NCBI GenBank assembly: GCA_001899205.1
Contig: MKVL01000015.1
Span: 90,300 to 154,299 of the forward strand
Length of the DNA stretch: 64,000 bases
Direction of reading: 5' to 3'
Source: Mesorhizobium sp. 65-26
GTDB lineage: Bacteria; Pseudomonadota; Alphaproteobacteria; Rhizobiales; Rhizobiaceae
Below are positions 10,285-18,560 of the stretch, piece by piece. Made by a program: the position numbers and the translations under genes. The notes beneath the pieces are model-generated. The model had not been told where the DNA came from. It worked only from the letters and a program-made list of their open reading frames with translations, and ran no database searches. Each line of letters starts with the position of its first letter. Within the stretch, counting starts at the first letter, position 1.

Positions 10285-11988
10285 ATGAGCCGTCAGGCAA
10301 TTCACAAGGCATCGCGGCCGAGTTTCGCGGAGCTTTTCACGCCCAAGCTGGTGACGGTCTGGCGCGAGGGCTACACGCTGGAGCATTTCAAGGCCGACCT
10401 TATCGCCGGGCTGACCGTCGCCATCGTCGCGCTGCCGCTTTCCATGGCCATAGCCATCGCCTCCGGCGTCACGCCGGAGCGCGGCCTCTACACCTCCATC
10501 GTCGGCGGCTTCGTCGTCTCGGCGCTGGGCGGCAGCCGCTTCCAGATCGGCGGGCCGGCGGGCGCCTTCATCGTGCTGGTCGCGGCGACGACGGCCCGGG
10601 TCGGCGTCGACGGCCTGCTGCTCGCCACCCTGATGGCCGGTGTTTTCCTGCTCGCCATCGGCTATCTGCGGCTCGGAACCTACATCAAGTTCATTCCCTA
10701 TCCAGTGACGGTCGGTTTCACAGCCGGCATTGCCGTCATCATCTTCTCCGGCCAGATCGTCGAACTGTTCGGATTGAAGCTTCCTGGCAAGGAGCCGGGG
10801 CCGTTCCTGCCGAAGCTGATGGCGCTCGCCCAGGCGGCCGGCACCATCAATCCGGCCGCCACTTTCGTCGCCGTGCTGACCATCGGCACCATCGTCCTGG
10901 TCCGGCGCTTGCGGCCGAAATGGCCGGCCATGCTGATCGCCATCGGCCTCGCCTCGCTGGTCGTGGCGCTGTTCGCGCTGCCGGCCGAGACCATCGGCAC
11001 GCGCTATGGCGGCATTCCGCGCAGCCTGCAATGGCCGGCCCTGCCGCCGCTCAGCCTCGGCAAGATGATCGACGTGCTGCCCGACGCCATCGCCTTCGCG
11101 CTGCTCGGCGCTATCGAATCGCTGCTGTCGGCCGTCGTCGCCGACGGCATGACGGGCCGGCGCCACCGCTCCAACTGCGAGCTGGTGGCTCAGGGCTTCG
11201 CCAACATAGCCTCGGCGCTGTTCGGCGGCATCTGCGCCACCGGCACCATCGCCCGCACGGCCACCAACGTACGGGCCGGGGCGCACGGCCCCGTCGCCGG
11301 CATGAGCCATTCGGTGATCCTGCTGGTGCTGATGCTGGTGGCCGCGCCGCTGGCCAGCTACATCCCGCTTTCTGCGCTCGCCGGCGTGCTGGCGGTGGTC
11401 TGCTGGAACATGTTCGAGAAGCAGGCCTTCGCCACGCTGCTCAAGGCCTCGCGCGGCGATGCGCTGGTGCTGCTGGCGACCTTCCTGATCGTCGTCTTCC
11501 GCGACCTGACGGAAGGCATCATCGTCGGCTTCGCGCTGGGCTCCATCCTGTTCATCGACCGCATGGCCAAGAGCATCGCGGTCGAGACCGACCAGTCGCT
11601 TGTGCAGGAAGATGTCGCCGATCGCGGTGGCGCCTACGATTCCAGCGAGGCCACCGATGCCGATACCGTCGTCTACAGGATATCGGGCGCCTTCTTCTTC
11701 GGCGCCGCCTCGGCGGTCGCCACGGTGCTCGACCGCATCGCCGACCAGCGCAAGAATTTCATCCTCGATTGCTCGGCCGTGCCGTTCTTCGATTCCACCG
11801 CCGCCAACGTCATCGAAAGCGCGGCCCACAAGGCGCGCCATGCCGGCGTCCGTTTCGTCATCGCGGGCGCGTCGCCGCAGATCCGGCGCACGCTGATCAA
11901 CCATGGCGTCAAGCGGCCGTTGGTCACCTATGCCGCCTCGATCAGGGATGCGCGGGCGCAGTTGATGGGCACACAAGCGGCACAGTAG
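10285..11988 (+). CDS. SulP family anion transporter with C-terminal STAS domain
   Basis: Inner-membrane SLC26/SulP transporter for sulfate, bicarbonate or a similar anion, 567 residues. The N-terminal transmembrane domain shows the family motif AGLTVAIVALPLSMAIAIAS and GGPAGAFIVLVA, and contains 10-14 helices up to about residue 430. A STAS domain (roughly 455-560) follows, with ISGAFFFG and the core segment FILDCSAVPFFDSTAANVI. Both domains are complete. It is monocistronic, and no carbonic anhydrase or cys gene is adjacent, so the substrate is open. Confidence 0.93.
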   Translation: MSRQAIHKASRPSFAELFTPKLVTVWREGYTLEHFKADLIAGLTVAIVALPLSMAIAIASGVTPERGLYTSIVGGFVVSALGGSRFQIGGPAGAFIVLVAATTARVGVDGLLLATLMAGVFLLAIGYLRLGTYIKFIPYPVTVGFTAGIAVIIFSGQIVELFGLKLPGKEPGPFLPKLMALAQAAGTINPAATFVAVLTIGTIVLVRRLRPKWPAMLIAIGLASLVVALFALPAETIGTRYGGIPRSLQWPALPPLSLGKMIDVLPDAIAFALLGAIESLLSAVVADGMTGRRHRSNCELVAQGFANIASALFGGICATGTIARTATNVRAGAHGPVAGMSHSVILLVLMLVAAPLASYIPLSALAGVLAVVCWNMFEKQAFATLLKASRGDALVLLATFLIVVFRDLTEGIIVGFALGSILFIDRMAKSIAVETDQSLVQEDVADRGGAYDSSEATDADTVVYRISGAFFFGAASAVATVLDRIADQRKNFILDCSAVPFFDSTAANVIESAAHKARHAGVRFVIAGASPQIRRTLINHGVKRPLVTYAASIRDARAQLMGTQAAQ

Positions 11989-12024
11989 TTCACCCAGTCG
12001 GAAGAGGGGGCGGCGTTGGTCGGC

Positions 12025-12633
12025 TCAGCGGTTGAGCGCTGCCGGACCGCTGACGAAAGGGTTCTCCCTGACATAGAACCGCAGTGGCCGTTCCGCATCC
12101 TTCGAAATGCCGATCCTGGTGCTCAGGCCGATGGCGCCCGGATCGTGGCCATCGCTTGCCAGCCACAGGGGACCTTCGCGGCACAGGTCCGTCCCGTCCA
12201 GCGATCGATCGATCCGCAGCGCCGCCGCCAGTCGCCCGGGTCCGCGCGCCAGGTCACGTAAGCGCTCGACGCCGCGATTGAGCCGCATGATGGCGATGCC
12301 GTGGAGCGGCTCAAGGGCCCGGATCAGTACGCCGGTGCCGATACCAGGCGCCTCGCTCGAGACATTGAGCATGAAGGACACGCCATAGGCGAGGTAGACA
12401 TAGGCGTGGCCGCGCTCGAGGAACAGCGAGCGGTTGCGTGGCGTCATCCCCCGGTAGCCGTGGCCGGCGGCGTCGCCGGCGACATAGGCCTCCGTCTCGA
12501 CGATGCGGCCGCCGACGGTGCCTTCGGGCAGCGCGCGCACCACCAGCTTGCCGATGAGATATCGGGCGAGCCCGACGGTATCGTCCGGCAATTCCGCGCG
12601 GGCGAGCGGCGGATGGTCGCCCGCGAAACTCAC
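12025..12633 (-). CDS. mpg: 3-methyladenine DNA glycosylase (AAG/Mpg family)
   Basis: Base-excision repair glycosylase that removes alkylated purines, 202 residues, the usual size for the AAG/Mpg fold. Diagnostic segments are ARYLIGKLVV, the catalytic IVETEAY with the active-site Glu, AYVYLAYG with MLNVSSE, VLIRALEP, and LARGPGRLAAAL with a following DG. It is convergent with the SulP gene (36 nt gap, no clear hairpin) and lies downstream of the membrane-protein gene on the same strand, separated from it by a strong stem-loop. Confidence 0.93.
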   Translation of the reverse strand: MSFAGDHPPLARAELPDDTVGLARYLIGKLVVRALPEGTVGGRIVETEAYVAGDAAGHGYRGMTPRNRSLFLERGHAYVYLAYGVSFMLNVSSEAPGIGTGVLIRALEPLHGIAIMRLNRGVERLRDLARGPGRLAAALRIDRSLDGTDLCREGPLWLASDGHDPGAIGLSTRIGISKDAERPLRFYVRENPFVSGPAALNR

Positions 12634-12724
12634 TGTATCCGCTCGCGCCGCTGTCCGAGAGGAGCACGGGCGGCGCCCCCGGTCTTCTGGTTCTCCATAC
12701 GCTGAACCTTCCTCAAGATTCCCG

Positions 12725-12754
12725 CCGACGGACCGTCATAGCACGGTCCGTCGG
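12725..12754 (-). terminator. 12-bp perfect stem-loop
   Basis: CCGACGGACCGT and ACGGTCCGTCGG form a perfect 12-bp stem with a 6-nt loop, 8 nt beyond the stop of the minus-strand membrane-protein gene. There is no T-run, but the position fits a terminator separating it from mpg. Confidence 0.65.
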
Positions 12755-12762
12755 GCCGAGGC

Positions 12763-13404
12763 TCAGCCATACTGGCGCTGGCCGCCGAGGAAGCCGGCCG
12801 GGAGTATGCCGATCGTGCGCGCCACCATCATGGCGGCGATGAAGCCCGACAGGGTGGTGTCGACCAGCATGAAGGTTGCGTCCTGCGCCAGCGCCGGATG
12901 CAGGCCGATCGCGACGCCCCTGGCGTAGCGCATGACGATGATCGCCGTGACCAGGGCGAGCGGCACCCAGTCGCCGCGCACCGCGAGCCGTCCGTCGTCG
13001 AGCAGCCGGGCGGGGCGCCGCCGCGCCACCGCCGTTCCGGCGAGCGCTCCCGCGACGGCGCCGCATACGAAGCCGAGCAAGCCGCCGGCGGAGGCACCCG
13101 AAAGCGCCAGATTGTGCAAGGCAAGGCCGCCGATCAGCGCCGGCATGACGAACAGCCGGCTCGGCGCCACGACGCGGTCGCGGGTGCGGGTCCAGCCGAT
13201 GAACAGGCCGAAGAGGATCAGCGGCCACACCCAGGACGGCGTATGCGTCACGATATCGATGACGCCGGGCTGCCCGGCCGGACCGGCATTGGCGATACCG
13301 TCCGCGAGGGCTGTTGTTGCGGGGCAGAGCGAAAGCGCGAGCATTCCGGCAAGCGCGATCGCCTTGAGCGGCGAACGGATGATGTTCGGGTGATGGATCG
13401 GCAT
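12763..13404 (-). CDS. Multi-pass membrane protein, possibly DUF6622-like
   Basis: A 213-residue protein with a signal-like N-terminus (AIALAGMLALSLCPATTALA) followed by about five hydrophobic helices, including PSWVWPLILFGLFIGWTRTR. I do not recognise a characterised function; the overall pattern resembles the DUF6622 group, from memory and unverified. ATG 13404 has a GAGGAG site upstream. It is divergent from a membrane-anchored LytTR regulator across a 143-bp region with direct repeats, which suggests control by, or of, that regulator. Confidence 0.8.
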   Translation of the reverse strand: MPIHHPNIIRSPLKAIALAGMLALSLCPATTALADGIANAGPAGQPGVIDIVTHTPSWVWPLILFGLFIGWTRTRDRVVAPSRLFVMPALIGGLALHNLALSGASAGGLLGFVCGAVAGALAGTAVARRRPARLLDDGRLAVRGDWVPLALVTAIIVMRYARGVAIGLHPALAQDATFMLVDTTLSGFIAAMMVARTIGILPAGFLGGQRQYG

Positions 13405-13405
13405 C

Positions 13406-13448
13406 GAAGGTCTCCTCGTTATCGAAGGCCGGGGCTGTTGAAGGCCGG
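13406..13448. promoter_or_regulatory. GAAGG direct repeats between divergent LytTR and membrane-protein genes
   Basis: The 9-mer GAAGGCCGG occurs at 13424-13432 and 13440-13448 in direct orientation, 16 bp start to start. A related GAAGGTC follows ATC at 13406, 18 bp before the first. LytTR regulators bind spaced direct repeats, so this is a candidate operator. The leftmost copy overlaps the leader of the minus-strand gene, and chance in GC-rich DNA is possible. Confidence 0.35.
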
Positions 13449-13547
13449 TCGCCGTCGCGGTATCGCTTGGCGCCGTGGTTCGCCGGCACCTTTGGACGCC
13501 GGGCGGAAGCGCGGCAAACAGCTCTTCGGGAAGGGACGATCGGCTAC

Positions 13548-14375
13548 GTGAAAGGCACGGTGTTGCATTCCACGCTTCGCGAAATGCAGGCGCTGTTGCA
13601 GTCGCCGCGCTTCTGGAGCGCGATCGTAGCGGTGGCGGCGATCCTCGGCGTCACCGGGCCGTTCGGCACCTATGAGCAACTCGCGCTTCTGCCGCGCCTC
13701 GCCTATTGGCTGGCATTGGCTCTCGCCACCTTCGCGGTCGGTTTCCTGGCCATGCGGCTGGTGCTTGCCGGCCTCTTTCGCACGACCGGGGCCTGGCAGG
13801 TTCGCGGCGTGGTGGCGGGCGCCGTCGCCGGCCTGCCGGTGACGATCACCGTTCTCCTGTTCAACCAGGCCTTGTTCGGCGGGCCCGTTCCGTCTTTTCC
13901 CGAGATCGCCAGGCTGTTCGTCAATTGCTGCCTGATCGCGGCGGCTATCTCCTTCCTGGTGACGATGGCGGCTCGCGGACCGCGCGGCGCGGTCGACGCT
14001 GCTGCGAGGGTCGCCCCCGTGGATGTCGCGGCGCCGGTCGCCGAAATGGCGCCGTCATCGCCACGGCCGCCGCTGGTCGACAGGCTGCCGCACGCTGTTC
14101 GCGGCAGGCTCCTCTACCTGTCGATGCAGGATCACTATGTCGAGGTGCACACCGAGAAGGGATCGACGCTGCTGCTGATGCGGTTCGCCGATGCGTTGCG
14201 CGAGACGGGCGACGTGCCCGGCATCCAGATCCATCGTTCGCACTGGGTGGCGCTGGACGCCGTCGCCGGCAACCGGCGCCAGGACGGCAAGCCGTTCCTG
14301 AAACTCGCCGACGGCGCCATGCTTCCGGTCAGCCGCACCCATGCCGACGCCGTGCGCAGGGCCGGCCTGCTCTGA
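13548..14375 (+). CDS. Membrane-anchored LytTR DNA-binding regulator
   Basis: A one-component transcription regulator with four N-terminal membrane helices (about residues 18-140 of this form) and a C-terminal LytTR DNA-binding domain in the last 100 residues. LytTR marks are LLYLSMQDHYVEVHT, IQIHRSHWVALDAV and LPVSRTHADAV. GTG 13548 is preferred: GGAAGGGA lies upstream, and the alternative ATG at 13467 adds a polar, Arg-rich leader unlike a membrane protein. It is divergent from another membrane protein. The arrangement recalls LytTR regulatory systems, in which a membrane protein modulates a LytTR regulator, but here the regulator carries its own membrane domain. Confidence 0.85.
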   Translation: MKGTVLHSTLREMQALLQSPRFWSAIVAVAAILGVTGPFGTYEQLALLPRLAYWLALALATFAVGFLAMRLVLAGLFRTTGAWQVRGVVAGAVAGLPVTITVLLFNQALFGGPVPSFPEIARLFVNCCLIAAAISFLVTMAARGPRGAVDAAARVAPVDVAAPVAEMAPSSPRPPLVDRLPHAVRGRLLYLSMQDHYVEVHTEKGSTLLLMRFADALRETGDVPGIQIHRSHWVALDAVAGNRRQDGKPFLKLADGAMLPVSRTHADAVRRAGLL

Positions 14376-14405
14376 CGGGATCGATCGGCGGCCGACGCTT
14401 GCCGG

Positions 14406-15347
14406 TCAGGTCGCGGTCGTCGCTTCTTCCTGCGGCAGGGCGGCGGCGAGGTCGTCGCGCGCCTTGCGCGCCAGCTTGCGCGTCGAGCGCTTCGGGCTGT
14501 CGCCGAACAGTTCCGCGGCGGCGGCCAGCGAGATCTTTTTCAGGTGCTTTTCCGAATGCTTGAGCAGCTTGCCGAGCAGGCGGGTGTCCTCGGCCGGGCC
14601 GAGCGGACCGTCCTCGGCGTCGAGCAGCGCGCGCATGACGAAGACGTCGTGCAGTTCGCCCAGCCTTTCGCCAAGTTCGTCGACGGCCTTGCGGCGCGCC
14701 TTGATCGGCGTCGGCCAAAGCCGCCCGAGCAGCGAAAGATGCACGCTGTGCGTCTTGGCGGCCTTGCGCAGGTCGTGGAAGTCCTCCGCCTCGCCATTCG
14801 TGCCGGCCCGCTCCAACGCCTTGCGGGCGCGACGCAGCGTGGCGCGCGCCCCGTCGGCCAGCACGTCGGCGGCCTGTTCGGGCTGGTCCGGCAGGATGAG
14901 CCCCTCGACCTTCTCCATGCCCTGCCGGCAGGCCTTGATCGCCGCCTCTATGGTGGTGCCGAGGTCTTCGCCCTCATGCATGGCCTGCTGGCGCTCGACC
15001 AGCCGGATCCGTACCGCCGAGAGGCCGCCATCCGCGCTGCGTTCCGGGAAATCCGCCGCCAGCCGGTCGATGGTCTCGATCAGCGCCGTCGCCTCGCGCG
15101 GGCCGGCCAGCAGCGCCGCGACCTCGCGGTAGCGCTGGTTTTCCGCCGTGTAGAACGTTTCGTCCCCGGAACGGATCAGGCGCAGCAAGGCCCGCACGTT
15201 CTTGAGCCGCTTGCGGCACTTGTGCAGCGCCCGCTCCGGCCTGTCATGGGCAATCGTAAGATGCCGCAAGGCCTTGCCGATTTCCTCGGCAAGGATGCGT
15301 TTGATCTCGCCGGTCAGCGGCAGGCGCGGATCGATCCGAAACGTCAT
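14406..15347 (-). CDS. CHAD domain protein
   Basis: A 313-residue alpha-helical CHAD-domain protein. CHAD domains bind inorganic polyphosphate through conserved His and basic residues; visible are the HKCRKRLKNVRALLRLI segment near residue 40 and the second repeat FHDLRKAAKTHSVHLSLL near 195. The gene starts inside the stop of the CYTH gene (ATGA overlap), so both are made together. CYTH and CHAD are fused in E. coli YgiF; here they are separate proteins from one operon. It is convergent with the LytTR gene. Confidence 0.9.
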   Translation of the reverse strand: MTFRIDPRLPLTGEIKRILAEEIGKALRHLTIAHDRPERALHKCRKRLKNVRALLRLIRSGDETFYTAENQRYREVAALLAGPREATALIETIDRLAADFPERSADGGLSAVRIRLVERQQAMHEGEDLGTTIEAAIKACRQGMEKVEGLILPDQPEQAADVLADGARATLRRARKALERAGTNGEAEDFHDLRKAAKTHSVHLSLLGRLWPTPIKARRKAVDELGERLGELHDVFVMRALLDAEDGPLGPAEDTRLLGKLLKHSEKHLKKISLAAAAELFGDSPKRSTRKLARKARDDLAAALPQEEATTAT

Positions 15348-15817
15348 GCGGCGATCTCCGGAATCCCCCCGAGGGCGAGCGACGCGTTGTAATATTTCGG
15401 CTCGCCGGTGACTTCGCGGCCGAGCCAGTCAGGCAGCATGTCGTCGGGCACGTCCTCCGGCGTTTCGAGTTCGGCAACCACCAGCCCGGCCAGAACCCCG
15501 CCGAAGACGTCGACTTCATAGAGATAGCCGCGATGCCTAACATGGTGGCGTGTCTTCTCGATGACACGTCCGACGGCGAAGGCGAGCATCTCCTCAGCCT
15601 CGTTCAGCGGGATCGCATACTCGAATTCGTCTCGCTCGCGCTGCCTGCCGCCGAACTTCAGCGTCAGCTTGGCGTCCGTGCCGTCGCTGATGCGCACGCG
15701 CACCGAGCGGCCGGGCGCCGTTGCGAGGTAGAATTGCCGTATGCGGATGTCCGCTTCGACCAGGTCCCGCCAGGCGGGGCTGGAGACCAGGAACTTGCGT
15801 TCGACTTCCTTGCCCAT
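15344..15817 (-). CDS. CYTH domain protein (triphosphate tunnel metalloenzyme)
   Basis: A 157-residue CYTH enzyme, probably an inorganic triphosphatase or polyphosphatase. The starting motif MGKEVERKFLV is the ExExK signature (EVERK), and the tunnel-lining basic and acidic residues follow in RVRISDG, LTLKFGG, DEFEYAI, IEKTRHHV, EVDVFGG and VVAELET. ATG 15817 gives this exact N-terminus; the long frame upstream to 16390 is a shadow of the TetR gene. It is the first gene of a coupled CYTH-CHAD pair, and its promoter must lie in the 120 bp shared with the divergent TetR gene. Confidence 0.93.
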   Translation of the reverse strand: MGKEVERKFLVSSPAWRDLVEADIRIRQFYLATAPGRSVRVRISDGTDAKLTLKFGGRQRERDEFEYAIPLNEAEEMLAFAVGRVIEKTRHHVRHRGYLYEVDVFGGVLAGLVVAELETPEDVPDDMLPDWLGREVTGEPKYYNASLALGGIPEIAA

Positions 15818-15902
15818 GGCCGCGCAATAAAGCTTGCGGGGCCTGCCGTGGCAAGGCGAAAGACGAGCGGATGAAAGACGGTTCGCCTGCCGGCCCGGCA
15901 AA

Positions 15903-15931
15903 TTGACTTTAATCATTCGATTGATTAAATT
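15903..15931 (+). promoter_or_regulatory. Promoter with palindromic TetR-type operator
   Basis: TTGACT (15903-15908) and TAAATT (15926-15931) are 17 bp apart. Between them lies a perfect inverted repeat TTTAATCA-TTCGAT-TGATTAAA (15908-15929). It blocks the promoter of the TetR gene exactly where a repressor would bind, so autoregulation is likely. The predicted transcript begins at about the ATG (15938), implying a leaderless or nearly leaderless mRNA. The same site may also affect the divergent CYTH gene. Confidence 0.8.
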
Positions 15932-15937
15932 CGGCAA

Positions 15938-16642
15938 ATGATCGGATCGCCGAACGATAACAGACCGGTACGGGAGATGCCCCCGGCCGAACAGACGCGC
16001 GCCGCGCTCGTTCACGCGGCGCTCAAGCTGTTCGGACGCAACGGCTTCGACGGCACCTCGACGCGCGCGATCGCCGCCGAGGCCAAGGCCAATATCGGCT
16101 CGATCGCCTATCATTTCGGCGGCAAGGAGGGGCTCCGCCTCGCCGCCGCCGACCATATCGTCGAGACCATCCGGGCCGTCGCGGCGACCGCCTTCGGCGA
16201 TCCGGGGGCTGAGGTGCCAGCCGATCCGGAGGCAGCGCGGGCGCAGCTCTTCACCGCGCTCGAGCGCATGGTGTCCTTCGTCGTCGCCCGTCCCGAGGCC
16301 GGCGAGATCGTTCAGTTCGTGCTGCGCGAGCTGTCGCGGCCAACGGCCGCGCTCGATCGCATCTATGACGGCGTGTTCGAGCCGCTGCACCGGCGCCTGT
16401 GCCTGATCTGGGAGCAGGCGACGGGCGAGCCGGCGGAAAGCGAGCGCACCCGCCTCACCGTGTTCACGCTGATCGGCCAGGTCATCTATTTCCGCATCGG
16501 CCGCGAGGCGGTGATGCGCCGCATGGGCTGGCAGCGCATCGGCGAGGCCGAGGCCGCCAGGGTGGCGGCGACGGCGAAAGACAATCTCGGCGCCATATTG
16601 GCCGCCCGGGCACGCCCGCGGGGATTGCCCGACAACAAATAG
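15938..16642 (+). CDS. TetR-family repressor, CecR/YbiH type
   Basis: A 234-residue repressor. The N-terminal TetR helix-turn-helix is at about residues 18-65 (ALVHAALKLFGRNGFDGTST, then IAYHFGGKEGL), followed by a CecR/DUF1956-type ligand domain. It heads a four-gene set with an HlyD-like adaptor, an ABC ATPase and an ABC-2 permease, the same order as E. coli cecR-ybhGFS, where CecR controls an exporter linked to antibiotic sensitivity. A palindrome in its own promoter fits autoregulation. ATG 15938 lies at the predicted transcription start; the next Met (15977) has GGAG directly abutting it and is less likely. Confidence 0.92.
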   Translation: MIGSPNDNRPVREMPPAEQTRAALVHAALKLFGRNGFDGTSTRAIAAEAKANIGSIAYHFGGKEGLRLAAADHIVETIRAVAATAFGDPGAEVPADPEAARAQLFTALERMVSFVVARPEAGEIVQFVLRELSRPTAALDRIYDGVFEPLHRRLCLIWEQATGEPAESERTRLTVFTLIGQVIYFRIGREAVMRRMGWQRIGEAEAARVAATAKDNLGAILAARARPRGLPDNK

Positions 16643-16692
16643 CCGGGGCGGTACGGCGTTGCGCCGGACCGTTCCAGGACGAGGAAGCGACC

Positions 16693-17643
16693 ATGAGCCT
16701 GCTCTGTTCCATACCCCTTGCGGCCAAGCTGTTCGCCGCCTGCGCCGCGCCGACGCCGCTGGCCGTCGGCTATGTCGAGGGCGAATATGTGCTGCTGGCG
16801 CCGATCGAGGTGGCGCAGGTCGAGACGGTGACTGTCCGGCGCGGCGACCGCGTGACCCCGGGCCTCGTGGTGGCGACGCTGGAAAGCGCCGACGCCACCA
16901 TCGCCGTCGCCCAGGCGGAAGCTGCGTTGGCGCAGGCGCAGGCGCAGCTTGCCGACCTGCAGGTGGGCAAGCGCCCGGAAGAGATCGCCGTGCTCAAGGC
17001 GCAGGTCGACATGGCCAGGGCGCAGGCCGCCGACGCCAAGCGCAAATATGATCGCGCCGCCGACCTGTTCAAGCGCGGCACCGGCACCCAGGCCGACTAC
17101 GACACCGCCTCCGCCACGCTGGAAACCGCCAATGCGCAGGTCGGCCAGGCGGAAGCCAATCTCGCCGTCGGCGGCCTGCCGGCGCGCGCCGAAACCATCA
17201 AGGCCGCCGACAACCAGGTCAAGCAGGCGCAGGCGGCGCTCGAGCAGGCGCGCTGGCGCCTCTCCAAGCGCTCGTTGACGGCGCCCTCGGCCGGCCGCAT
17301 CAACGATGTCATCCGCAATCCCGGCGACACGGCCGGCCCGACGGCACCGGTCATCTCCATGCTGCCCGACGGCGCCGTCAAGCTCAGCGTCTACATTCCC
17401 GAGACGGCCTTTTCCTCGGTCAAGGTCGGCTCGCAGCTCACGGTTCGTTGCGACGGTTGCGGGCCGGATCTCAAGGCGCGCGTCAGCTACGTCTCGCCCG
17501 ATCCGGAATTCACGCCGCCGGTCATCTATTCGCTCGAGAACCGCCAGAAGCTGGTCTATCTCGTCGAGGCGCGGCCCGAGGGCGATGCCGGCGTCCTGCA
17601 GCCCGGCCAGATCGTCGATGTCGAGCTGGACAGCGTGCAATGA
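16693..17643 (+). CDS. HlyD-like secretion adaptor, YbhG type
   Basis: Membrane-fusion protein of an ABC exporter, 316 residues. After a short hydrophobic, signal-like start (LAAKLFAACAAP) comes a biotinyl-lipoyl half-domain (VTVRRGDRVTPGLVVATLES), an Ala/Gln-rich coiled-coil hairpin at about residues 75-200, the second lipoyl half (LTAPSAGRINDVIRNPGD) and a beta-barrel. ATG 16693 has GAGGAAG upstream. It overlaps the ATPase gene by 4 nt. The signal segment is short, so export or anchoring may rely on it as an uncleaved anchor. Confidence 0.9.
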   Translation: MSLLCSIPLAAKLFAACAAPTPLAVGYVEGEYVLLAPIEVAQVETVTVRRGDRVTPGLVVATLESADATIAVAQAEAALAQAQAQLADLQVGKRPEEIAVLKAQVDMARAQAADAKRKYDRAADLFKRGTGTQADYDTASATLETANAQVGQAEANLAVGGLPARAETIKAADNQVKQAQAALEQARWRLSKRSLTAPSAGRINDVIRNPGDTAGPTAPVISMLPDGAVKLSVYIPETAFSSVKVGSQLTVRCDGCGPDLKARVSYVSPDPEFTPPVIYSLENRQKLVYLVEARPEGDAGVLQPGQIVDVELDSVQ

Positions 17644-18560
17644 ACGCCATCGACGTTCGCGGCCTGGTCAAGCGCTTCGGCGACAAGACCGTCGTCGACC
17701 ATGTCACGATGACGGTCGCCGAAGGCGAGATCGTCGGCTTCCTCGGGCCAAACGGCTCGGGCAAGACGACCACCATCCGCATCATGTGCGGGCTGCTGAC
17801 GCCCGACGAGGGCGAGGGCACGGTGCTCGGCTTCGACATCCGCACCGAGAGCCTCAGGATCAAGCGCGAAGTCGGCTACATGACGCAGAAGTTCTCGTTC
17901 TACGAGGACCTGACGATCGGCGAGAACCTCGAATTCGTGGCCAGGCTCTACCAGTTGAAGCCGGTCGAGGACTATGTCGCCAGGACGCTCGAGGAACTCG
18001 GCCTCACCTCGCGCCGCAACCAGCTCGCCGGCACGCTTTCGGGCGGCTGGAAGCAGCGTCTGGCGCTTGCCGCCTGCATCATGCACAAGCCGAAGCTGCT
18101 GCTGCTCGACGAGCCGACCGCCGGCGTCGACCCCAAGGCGCGGCGCGAATTCTGGGACGAGATCCACCTGCTCGCCCATGGCGGGCTGACCGTGCTCGTC
18201 TCAACCCACTACATGGACGAGGCCGAGCGCTGCCACCGCATCAGCTACATCTCCTACGGCAAGATGCTGGCCACCGGCACGGTCGACGAGGTGGTGCGCA
18301 ACGCAGGCCTCTCCACCTTCGTCGTGCAGGGTCCCCGGCTCGACAAGGTCGCCGAGGCGCTGCGCGGCCGCCCGGGCGTCGACCAGGTCGCGCCCTTCGG
18401 CGCCACGCTGCATGTCGTGGGCGCCGACAAGGCGGCGCTCGAGGCCGCGCTGGCCGGCATCGAGAAGGAGTACGAGGGCGTGACCGTGGCCGCCGGCGAG
18501 ACCAGCCTGGAGGATGTCTTCATCCAGTTCATGTCCGGCTCGAAGGACAATATGGGATGA
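17640..18560 (+). CDS. ABC exporter ATPase, YbhF-like (single nucleotide-binding domain)
   Basis: A 306-residue ATPase with Walker A GPNGSGKTTT, Q-loop MTQKFSFYEDL, signature LSGGWKQRL, Walker [13 protein letters not shown] and H-loop STHYMDEAE. E. coli YbhF carries two tandem ATPase halves; this protein has one and must dimerise. The C-terminal 80 residues form the regulatory extension typical of ABC-2 ATPases. It overlaps both neighbours (ATGA on each side), so adaptor, ATPase and permease are tightly coupled. Confidence 0.93.
   Translation: MNAIDVRGLVKRFGDKTVVDHVTMTVAEGEIVGFLGPNGSGKTTTIRIMCGLLTPDEGEGTVLGFDIRTESLRIKREVGYMTQKFSFYEDLTIGENLEFVARLYQLKPVEDYVARTLEELGLTSRRNQLAGTLSGGWKQRLALAACIMHKPKLLLLDEPTAGVDPKARREFWDEIHLLAHGGLTVLVSTHYMDEAERCHRISYISYGKMLATGTVDEVVRNAGLSTFVVQGPRLDKVAEALRGRPGVDQVAPFGATLHVVGADKAALEAALAGIEKEYEGVTVAAGETSLEDVFIQFMSGSKDNMG

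Noticed and set aside
10243-11976. 577-codon minus-strand frame opposite the SulP gene
   Set aside because: Charged low-complexity shadow of a clear membrane transporter.
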